Positions 49,785-64,000 of a stretch of 64,000 nt of DNA are shown in pieces (position 1 is the stretch's first letter; each line of letters starts with the position of its first letter). The notes under the pieces were generated by a model. It was not told the DNA's origin, ran no database searches, and worked only from the letters and a program-made list of their open reading frames with translations. This stretch comes from Anoplopoma fimbria (Eukaryota > Chordata > Actinopteri > Perciformes > Anoplopomatidae), in contig NC_072458.1 in NCBI RefSeq assembly GCF_027596085.1, positions 847,001 to 911,000 of the forward strand, given 5' to 3'. The translations under genes were made by a program, and so were the position numbers.

Positions 49785-50253
49785 CAATGACCCTCAGCAT
49801 GCAGTGTAAAGTTATCTGAAGGTGGTCCTTTCCTGCAAGGTGTTGATAAAGGACAGGGGCACAGCCACCTGCATGTTCAGCAGGCTGGGGGTCTACATCC
49901 CAGATAAATTCATAACTTAATCCCTACTGCCAGGAGCGTGGCACTGTGACTTAAACATGGTTGAGAGGACTCTCCCCAGCTAGCCGTAAATCTGTGACGT
50001 TAGCCATGCAGAGACCTACAGGAGGCTCTGTGTGCCTTGTTATCTTTATGTCCCCCGTTGTGAGAGCGCTGATTAAAAGGTGCCCGTTTTAAACTGGTTT
50101 CCCCTTGCTCCCTCTACTCATTTTGCATTTTTTCGCCTTTCGTTCTCATGTAGTTTTTCCTTTCTAATTCTCTCGCCCATTATTGTCCGCTGGCGTAATG
50201 GCTCACATCCTAAAGAGCATCCAATCATTGCCTCACACGGTCACGCACAGCTG

Positions 50254-52531
<2,278 letters not shown>

Positions 52532-52601
<70 letters not shown>
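52532..52601. repeat. (GA)n microsatellite, 70 bp
   Basis: A perfect GA run. Confidence 0.99.
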
Positions 52602-52604
<3 letters not shown>

Positions 52605-54600
52605 CTCCAATCCATTGCCCTTTATAACATGTATCGCCTCATAACATTCATGCGTGTTTACAGCTCTCTGACCTGGGGGACAACTTAAGCATTATTATGT
52701 CACTGGGGAGGTCTGAGATGCATTTGCCACATATTCCCTTCTCTGCTGGCAACCAGACCATCGTCTATACCAGTAGGCTGTGCGAGAGTCGAGGGAGAGC
52801 ATTATGGGGAAGAATGCGTTGTCAAGGTTACTTGCTCCAAGCCAGACCAATTAACAAAACAGGGAGGGACAAGCCAAATAGAGATAAATAGTGAATGTGT
52901 TGGACACACTTACACACTTGTGGATTTGACTAAGAGGCATATAAACTTGCCGTCATCTGTCATTGGACTGGTTATGGACTTTCTCAGGCATTTGATTACA
53001 TCTTATGACCTACATCAGGACCGCAGAAACCCCATATATCACACAGTGCAGCATGAGGGTCTGGAGGACAACCAGGCTGTGTGTGCCTGTCCCCATCATA
53101 AACACAAGAGGCAAGTTTGCACATAACTTCACGACATTATAATGCAATGCTTAAAATGTGATAACTGATTGTATTATTTTCTAAACACAATCGTTAATTT
53201 ACACTGCACTGGAACCTTCTTAAACCAGAAGTACGAATGTGATCATGTTTAAATTTACAATTTACATTTCAGCCAAATACAGATCTCAAACTGATGAGTT
53301 TATGAAATGGAAATTCACCATAGTCAGTTAATTCTTCCCTGGGGGAATACGAATGCCTGTTTCAAATATCAGACTAATCCATCAATTACTGGTTAGGATT
53401 GTGGTTAAGTCTGTACCAGGTGGTAAACCAACCGACTAACTAACAAACAGGCATTGCCAGCCCAAAACAAGGCTGCGATCTTTGTATCACTTTGTACATA
53501 AATGATATATGCAAACCAGAAATAATGAAATCAATTGTTTTTTTTATTTACGGACAACGCTAATAAGAGATATGAAGATACTTTCCAGGTGTGATATAAG
53601 ACCATAAAATCAGCTGGAAACGTAACATAAGATATGCAAGAGTAAAGTTGACAAGAAGATTTGCAATTCTGTGAAAAAACAAGACACATTCTGATTCATA
53701 AAGCTGTAGCATAAGTTTATCCTCAAAATATCCAAATGGTTGCCATACAGGAGAATAATCACAATCCTCCCCTGTCACTTTAAAAAAAAAAATCTGTCAA
53801 CCAGTTGGAGAAATAGCCCAAATAGCCTGCTACCCTAATGGTGAGGAAAGAAGGAGAAGCCTAGAGAGTTGCAGTAAAGCAGACTAACCTTAATGAACCG
53901 ACAAAGGCAAGGATATCCACCGTTGCATCCAAACAGGTTCCAAGTTGTAGCTGAACAAGATTCCAATTATCCCAGCTGCTTCAGGGATCAGCATACTACC
54001 AGCTGTGCTTTGTTGTCCAGGAAAGCTTACCAAATCTAGCCAGTTCTTGTATCACTTGCTGCTCAGTTTACTTTTGCATACAAAAAACTGTCTTTTCTTT
54101 TTAAAGCAAATATGTTGAACAATGGAATTTAACTTCACATTATCTCCACTTTTAGCCACTTTCATTCCTCTCTCTGCTCTCCTCCATGCTTCTTTGGTGA
54201 ATTGGTTTTCCCCTCCCCCAACTCACAGGTGTGTCTCATTTATCTCCTCACCTTCTTTCCCTGTCAGGGTGGAAAAGGTCTGTTCTGTACTTTTTCCCTC
54301 TTTTCCTACTTTTTGCTACACAAATGTACACAATTTGCATTGCGCCCTTTAAAGTAATGTATCTAAATGATTGTGTAGAGGTGTGGGGTAACACTTGCAA
54401 AAGCACAATGCACTCATAATGCATACTATAAAAAAAGAATCATGAAAATAGTAAACAATGTGATATCTTGAACACACCAACACACAGTTTTTAAAGTCAC
54501 ATTCTGTAGAACTTAAGACTGCACAAATTATGTACAAAGCAATAAATTAATTAATTCCTGGCAATATACAAAAACAGTTGTCAGATACAGAGGTGGTATA
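52602..54600. other. non-coding interval without recognisable features
   Basis: Unique AT-rich sequence. No exon, long repeat or transposon recognised. Confidence 0.5.
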
Positions 54601-55383
54601 AAACATCTAATCTAAATAAGACAGCTGGGATAGAGCATGTGTGGGGTGGATTTATGGAATGGGATAGATGAAGATGTCAAGCGAAGTACAAACAAAGCAT
54701 TTGAAAAAAGCAAAATGTTTTTTGAGAGGTACAAGGATGAGGAAGGGCCTTGTCTCTCTTGGGACTGCGATGCTTGTTGTTGACGTTGTTCTTCTTTTTT
54801 TGTTTTGTCATGTGTAGCAGAACTGCTGCCACCAGGATCCCGTTCAGCACAGACACAGACACCAAAGGCTGCTGCTAACAATAACACTTTCATTCCTGCG
54901 ATTGATCACACGCACTTTCAACACAAATATACAGCTCTTGGGATTATGCGCCTCCATTTGCCTAGCTTCTCTGGCACACGAGGTCCAGTTGCTTTAAATC
55001 TCACAGTTCAGCAAAACAATGTCTTTATGCCTCCATTTACAATTCCATTGTAAATTGCATTTAAAGGGAGAAAATGATTAGACGAGGAGCAACAGCTGTG
55101 CCAATCATCTCACCTGATACTGCTGTCATGAGCCGTCTTTACAACTCTCTCTCCTGCAGTTTAACGCCAACCTGCACTTTTAGTTTTGTTGTAGTTTGTA
55201 TATTGAGACAATTATGTGTATATGTGATAAACATTCATTTTATTTTCTAAGTCATTTAAGTTACAGGAGCAGGACCTCAAAGTGTTGACAGATCATATTT
55301 ATTCATTTAGCTTTTTTTTTTTTCTTTTTAATTTCCTGTGTATATTTCCTGTTAATTTTATTGCTAATTCTTCTTTGGTTGCT

Positions 55384-55457
55384 TTCTTCTTCTTCTTCTT
55401 CTTCTTCTTCTTCTTCTTCTTCTTCTTCTTCTTCTTCTTCTTCTTCTTCTTCTTCTT
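55384..55457. repeat. (TTC)n trinucleotide repeat, 74 bp
   Basis: A perfect TTC/GAA run of about 24 units. GAA/TTC arrays can form triplex structures. Confidence 0.99.
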
Positions 55458-55549
55458 TTTTCTTCTAAAGAGCAGTAACATCACAAGCCATTTTAAGCCG
55501 CAGTCTTGTTACTGTAGCAGGCCTGATAGTACTAGCGCTGCTGTAGTGG

Positions 55550-55587
55550 TGAAGATTACGACTCCCCTGATCCCACGCTACTTTGCA
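55550..55587 (+). repeat. 38-bp element shared with 61894-61931
   Basis: TGAAGA, five variable bases, then ACTCCCCTGATCCCACGCTA and CTTTGCA. The copy at 61894 has the same spacing and 24 of 27 identical bases over the main block, so both probably derive from one dispersed repeat. Confidence 0.5.
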
Positions 55588-58139
55588 GAAATAAATCTGT
55601 AAAACAATTTTGTACTTGCGGTAAAGTAATGTTTTTGCCTTTCTGCATTAATATACTTATTATATCACTTTTGTGTCTGTACAAATACTATTATCCTTAA
55701 AAAAAATCAACATGCTTAATGACTTTTAAGGGAAAAACACTTTGAAACACCATTGATTTCTGATATTTTACATGCATTTTCTCCATTATCATGAACAAGA
55801 ATATTTTTTTAGCAAATGTGCTGTCCATTTGAAAGCTTTAATGAAAACCGTAATAACTGCTTTTAGAAATGCATCCAATTCGGGCAAAATGTTTCACATT
55901 TAAATGTAATCGGCAACGGCATTTTTGATCATCCTGCTCCACATAAGCAACTATTCTATGACTTTATATAAGCAATAAAGTGATGGTTTTCATTCATTTA
56001 AAGCTCACGGATGACGGTTAATCAGTTACTGAACAGCACAGGTTCTCTTGTAGTACTTTGTAGCGTTTCATTACCTAACATCAGGGTTTTGGCTGGTTAA
56101 AGCGATCTGTGACGTTTTAAGTGGCCTGTTAAACGAGCTAATCTGATTCACAGGAGTCCTTTAACAGCCTATTTTACATGCAGACCTACAGACCTGCCGG
56201 GAGCCCGAATGTTACATCAACCCACTGGGCTCGATCTCATGGAGAAGTGCTTAATTGGTGCCTCTTGTGCCATTTCTGTGCTGGAAAAGTGGGACACTCC
56301 TCTTTGGTTTTGCTTTTCAAAATAACCTGGTGATTGTCCGAGTACGGCAGAGGAAGGATGATGTCGTCCCTGCTGACATTGGCACAGACAGCAAGAACTG
56401 CAGCCTGGTTGGCAATGCTAAGCATATTTAGTGTTTCAATACCCAATATGTCCTCCTAATGGTACAATACAACAAAAGCGTTGCATATTATTGCTATGTT
56501 TTGTATTACATTATTGTCTTACTGCTTGCTAACCTTCTTTAATTAAAATTATTTATATTGTTAAAGGTTGCAATACTGAGAATGAACAGTAACATGAAAC
56601 AATGATACTTTGCATCAAATCATTTCTTTCTTTACTCTCCATCATGATTATATACAATTGATGTAGCCAATGTAATTTGATAACTACAGAGTGAAGTTTA
56701 TCAGTAGTATAATAAATTGCCCCCAAAATAGCAACAGCTTCAGCATCAGGTGCTGGATATAAATATCACACATGTTAGGGATTTAATGATAAAACACCTG
56801 ATTGCCAAATGTAGTTGTTGAATGTCAAGTTGAGTAGAAAAACAACAACACTCTCATGCATTATATTCTTAAGTTTTTAGGTTCCATGTGAGGATGATGA
56901 CTGACAGCATGTAAATGTTATTCTTAATAATTGTTAAAACACTATTGTTTTCACACCAAAAATAAAGTCCTTGTATTTCTGAAGTGGGAAAAAATGCATT
57001 AATGCAGAAACATATCTGGTATATATCCCAATACCCCATAGTAAAAGCTTCCTCCAGTTTAACCAGCATCTGCAGGTCCTAGAGAAAAAAAAAAAGGTTA
57101 TTCCATGAAACTAATTAAAAGGCTGTTTAAATGCATACAAGCTAATTGCTTTACGAGGCGCACTAAAATGCTGACATTTAGCCTACCATGGTAAGAGTCT
57201 TTTGTTTTATTTTATGGGTTCATGTATAATATAAGAGACACCTTTGAAGATTTTTTTTTTAATTTATAACTGACACTTACTACAGTTTTAACTTATCAAC
57301 CTTTCAGTCACTGTGAGCATCATCATGCTCATGATGATAATGTTATTGGCTTTGCTCCAAGCAGCTATACTATAGTATTCAGAAGAAACTCGAACACTTT
57401 AGTGTAATTTGGAATACCTTAGAGGACTGAAGACAGAAATGCAAAACTACTCAAATTGCTTATATTCAACTGTATTGAAGTGGTCGTTGCTCAATTATGA
57501 TTTGACCTTAGCAACAACAAGAATGCTCCTGGGTTTATGCGTTTTAGAATTAGTTGTTTTGAAAATGGTGTATTTTAATATTTATCAAAACGTTATAGTA
57601 TATTGGTACCCTGCAAAGTGAATGATAACTACATGAATGGAACAAATATGTCTGCCATCTGCCATGTTTTATAATTTCAGTACACAGCAGTGAGAGTGAT
57701 TGCAGAAGGAATGCTTCCTTTCTCTTCTTTTCAGCACTACTATTTGAACCTTAACACGGTCTGCTTTTTTCTTAATTGTAAAGATTAATGAGGTCCTTGG
57801 AAAAAGTTTATTTTGGTGAGGGAGCAGAATCTAATAAAAACATACCCTGTGCATTAATCACAACATTAATCACTTCTGTACAAATGAATGTCAGTACAGG
57901 TGCTTTGTTTTACATGTGCTGAAGTTTCTTCCACATTTCTTTTTTTGTTCAATCACTATGTGGAAAAATATTTCTTTTCTGTTCCTGTTCATTTTTAATA
58001 ACTTTTCATTTCACATCCTGCGTGTGGTTTTAGAATTTTAAGATGACATTCAGGGTAACTTTTAAAAGAAGAGACTCAGGCTGTGCTAATGCATTTTTTA
58101 TCTTTGACAACTCAGAGTTATTCATTTGCTATAAACGAT
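55588..58139. other. non-coding interval without recognisable features
   Basis: AT-rich unique DNA. A 20-bp near-perfect palindrome lies at 57319-57338. No genes or transposons recognised. Confidence 0.5.
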
Positions 58140-58157
58140 CTGTCTGTCTGTCTGTCT
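58140..58157. repeat. (GTCT)n tetranucleotide repeat
   Basis: About four and a half units. Confidence 0.9.
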
Positions 58158-58288
58158 TTGTATCTTACATCATGCCAAAATTAGATGAAAAAATATATCA
58201 ATCAAGTATTTTGGAATTTAAGTGGTCTAATATAGCTAGACACATTAAACATTGTCACACAGCAAATGGATGGCTTAGAGAATCACAT

Positions 58289-58316
58289 TACACACACACA
58301 CATACACGCACACACG
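58289..58316. repeat. imperfect (AC)n repeat
   Basis: ACAC units with ACAT and ACGC interruptions. Confidence 0.85.
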
Positions 58317-58894
58317 TTTTACAGAATGGACTGTATGCGGGTAATAATATTTCCAATGTATCGACTGACAGACGGCCTACTGACACGGTGCAAAGAAATG
58401 TGTGTGTCTGCATCGCAAATCAAAACCAATTTTCCCAGTTGGGATGGTTCACTGAGGGATTGCAGATAGGGAGCCAGGGAAGAAGATGTTGGGGATCTAT
58501 TCCTGTAATGCTGTAGGTTGGCTTGACTCTTTGAGTGGGATCAAATAATATTTCACTCCCTAAGGGGTGAGACAGGATCCCTGAACGCATCCGGCTTTTA
58601 TCTCAAGCCCCTCTCCAAGGCTCCGAGCCTTATCTACGAGAGTATAAGGATGAAAAGGACATGACTGGAGATCAAGGCATCCAATGTATGTTGTCTGTAT
58701 GTTGGTGACAGTATTTATGAGGTATATTTGCTTCCCAGTAGTTTTGTTTGAAGGTTATGAAGGGGTCCATGTGTTTCATTTATGTATGTTCATGAATGCA
58801 AAGAGAGAGGGAAAGAGATAATAAAGGAAACGCGGGTAGATATCTTGAGCGTGCATGATTGTGTCATGAAATTACATGCATACAGTACACACTT

Positions 58895-61590
<2,696 letters not shown>

Positions 61591-61593
61591 ACG

Positions 61594-61611
61594 GTAACGT
61601 TATAACGTTAC
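61594..61611. other. 18-bp perfect palindrome (GTAACGTTA type)
   Basis: GTAACGTTATAACGTTAC equals its reverse complement. AACGTTA words recur in fish transposon ends, so it may be a relic. Confidence 0.8.
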
Positions 61612-61893
61612 ACATTTCAACACACTCAAAGTAATTTTTAGTCTGATCATTTTTGAGCACGGATAACCGCGCTTGGCTATGATTAAATCCGTCTCATAAT
61701 ATTAGCTAGCTGTATGGGTAGTTAACACACATCTAATGGTTAGTTAGGTAACCTCACTATAGCTAATGCTACTTGCAGCTGTTTTATTACAATGAAATGA
61801 CAAAGTGAATAAACATTAGATGTAATGGGATCATGTGATAATTTCTGCCCAAGTCAGAATACGTTTTCATCGCCAGTGGCAATAGTTTAATAA

Positions 61894-61931
61894 TGAAGAC
61901 ACCAACTCCCATGATCCCAGGCTACTGTGCA
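61894..61931 (+). repeat. 38-bp element shared with 55550-55587
   Basis: TGAAGA, five variable bases, ACTCCCATGATCCCAGGCTA, CTGTGCA. Same layout as the copy at 55550. Confidence 0.5.
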
Positions 61932-62473
61932 TTTAAAGATGCCCTTTGAGGTTCTACTATGCACAAACAAAAGTACATTTGAATTGCTTTATGTACATTT
62001 TTGCAGTTGCAAAACTGTTTTTGTTTTTTTTCAATAATGCATTATTTACTATGAGACTTTTTAACTGGAGTTGCTGGCACATTGTTCAAATCTCTGCGCA
62101 TCACCGCCACCAACTTTACCGTATGCAATAGCTACAGGCAAATCTTTAATGAGGTGTTGACTGCAAAAGAAAAACTCACCTGAAAACAATGACACTGACA
62201 GTTACAAGCTAGGGGGAAAAGCATCTCCAGAAGGATGATAATGACATCACACCGGTGGCTGCGGCACTGCAGGAGTGTGTGTAGATTAGTGATGGAGTAA
62301 ATATGCAGAAGCCGTGGTATACTCACTTACCAACACCACTGCACTACTGGTTACAAATATTACCATTACTAAGAGAACTAATCATTGAAGTTGTCCCTGT
62401 TTTTGTATAGTTGCTTAAATCCTGTAATAGTGGTAGATAGTATAGTGGCATAGAACTGGTAACCTGATAGATA

Positions 62474-62719
62474 CTACCCTTTAAATATCACAACATACAT
62501 CTGATTATGAGGGCCCTTAGGCGCACCACGACCTCCTGTGCTATGTGTGTCCCCTGTCGCCTCCAGGTTTCTGTCATGCACAATGCAAACAGCAGCTATT
62601 CTGGAAAACCACCCTTTGGCCCATGTTTTCAGTCTGTCAATTAGTTTGATGACATGATGAAACAGCTTTAATATGAAATGAAACAATAAAGGTCTCAAAC
62701 AGATTGAGACACTGGACAC
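62474..62719 (-). pseudogene. possible Harbinger-like transposase C-terminal fragment
   Basis: The minus frame contains DRLKTWAKGWFSRIAAVCIV followed by HDRNLEATGDT. DDE_Tnp_4 transposases end with F-G-R-L-K ... I-A-A-C-C-V-L-H-N-I-C-L-E-x-G-D, and this could be a short, deleted version. The similarity is limited to one block and the N-terminal part of the frame does not match, so the call is weak. Confidence 0.35.
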
Positions 62720-63060
62720 CTAAGCGAGACAAGGGTGTTTGATTAATTAATGATGCAGGATACACCATAGTTGATATTATACAAATTCGGCTAATAACCT
62801 TAAACCAACTGACACAGTGAAAATGGGCAACAGCCTGAAGCCAATCTAGCCTTTTATGTGCTATAGCAATATTGTAAAAATAATTATAATATTCTCTTTT
62901 TTACTGGACTCTGTAGACCATTTGTTTCAGTGTTGACGTCACAGTACTGGCAATCGTTTTGTGCAGTGATCCCACAAAGACAAAAACACTGCAACAATAA
63001 CTGCTTGTTACTGAAGATGTAGCCAAAACACACACAGAAAAAAAAAGAAATCCTTGTATT

Positions 63061-63076
63061 TATGTATGTATGTATG
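63061..63076. repeat. (TATG)n tetranucleotide repeat
   Basis: Four ATGT/TATG units. Confidence 0.9.
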
Positions 63077-63414
63077 CAGTATGCATAAAAAGTCTATTGC
63101 ATCATGTTCCTGCTGCGTCACTATAAAAGAGAAGTTTGCATTTATCTTGTGCTCAGCCATATTAAACTTTCAGGACATGCTGTTCTGAGCCTTAAAACAG
63201 ACTTTTCTCCCAGCGTTATCAGGAACATGTAATAGTCTGTCCTTTCTTTCTTGTAAATATCAAGCAAAAAGGCAGCGCTGACAACAGGGTTCCTGCTGGA
63301 CACAGCCTCAGTCGAGCTGAAATTTGTTATCCCTTCCTCTAATGTCCAGCCACTCTTCACTTTGTCTCCTTGTACTATTTGTCAGCAGGGTCTCTCCTTA
63401 GGTCACTTGTGACA

Positions 63415-63720
63415 CACCAGTGCCACAACTTAATTACCCACAAACCACAGCGAAAAAAATAACCAGGAGGCACTGTAATTACTGTGACTCAACTGCCAGA
63501 GGCAATGTGAAAACCCTCTCCTTGCCTTTGCTCTGTCACCATGCATTTGGTTCTTGGGGCTGGCTTCTCTATTTTCTTCCTCCTCTGACCTCTTTCTCAT
63601 CCCTCTCACTCCCTTGAGAAAGTTCCAGTTGGTGGCCTCTCTCCAGGGTTAGTGATGGCAGCTCCACAGGCAGACTTGTCCACACTTAATTACCCACAAG
63701 CCAATTGGAGGTCAAATGTA
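63415..63720. promoter_or_regulatory. candidate regulatory block with duplicated 16-mer
   Basis: ACTTAATTACCCACAA occurs at 63428-63443 and again at 63684-63699, both in the context CACAA/CACA...CCA. TTAATTA is a classic homeodomain core. The intervening DNA is unique. Conservation was not tested. Confidence 0.35.
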
Positions 63721-64000
63721 GAGAGACTGAGGCATGCGCATGGCGTCATCTCTTGCCTCTTTTTCTTTCTTTCTAGCACATGACTGGACCATCAAAGCCT
63801 GTCCACTGTGACTATTTTCCCCATGTTACATAGCAAAACAATTTTGGCAAAATCCACTTTGGAAGAGGATTGTTATTAGCATAAATATCGCTCAAAGTTG
63901 ATACCATTTTTATGAAATAATCACTTTGAATTGACATTTTCCCCCTTGGTTATTTCAATGAAACATGACTTCAAACCCATAGAACTGTTCCTATTTTATT

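Overview
The window is vertebrate nuclear DNA, almost certainly from a teleost fish and probably a percomorph. It is AT-leaning, carries very long (CA)n, (GT)n and (CT)n microsatellites, and contains several interspersed repeats I recognise as teleost families. Coding density is extremely low. Nearly all long open frames are microsatellite translations or chance frames.

The only host gene I can identify is the 5' end of col16a1 (collagen type XVI alpha 1), on the minus strand. Three coding exons join in phase: a signal-peptide exon at 9182-9257, a short exon at 1172-1240, and a thrombospondin-N-like (TSPN/laminin-G-like) exon at 957-1074. The rest of the gene lies beyond base 1. The start-codon exon has a good splice acceptor just upstream of its ATG, so an untranslated first exon should lie at a higher coordinate. 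Candidates are at about 14.64-14.76 kb (next to a roughly 475-bp CT tract) and at about 15.94-16.05 kb (with a consensus splice donor).

From about 16 kb to 64 kb I find no convincing host coding exon. This part is gene-poor and probably upstream intergenic sequence. It holds many simple repeats, decayed transposons, and high-complexity blocks with homeodomain-type motifs that look like candidate conserved non-coding elements. The transposon remnants are a two-gene PIF/Harbinger element (17.6-19.1 kb), a non-LTR reverse-transcriptase fragment that abuts a possible hAT-like MITE (33.8-34.8 kb), a DIRS/Ngaro-like retroelement fragment (about 38.2-38.6 kb), a compact MITE with a 5-bp target duplication (49.5-49.8 kb), and four copies of one GCATGC-rich teleost repeat. 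A second, weaker Harbinger-like transposase end lies near 62.6 kb.

I found no operon, CRISPR array, rRNA or tRNA gene, and nothing that looks like a new multi-gene system. The most useful leads are the reconstructed col16a1 5' exons and their possible upstream first exons, the mobile-element remnants, a long-stem hairpin at 38.72-38.77 kb, a strong G-quadruplex motif at 28.18 kb, and a few regulatory-looking blocks. Functional statements about non-coding blocks are inference, because I could not run alignments.
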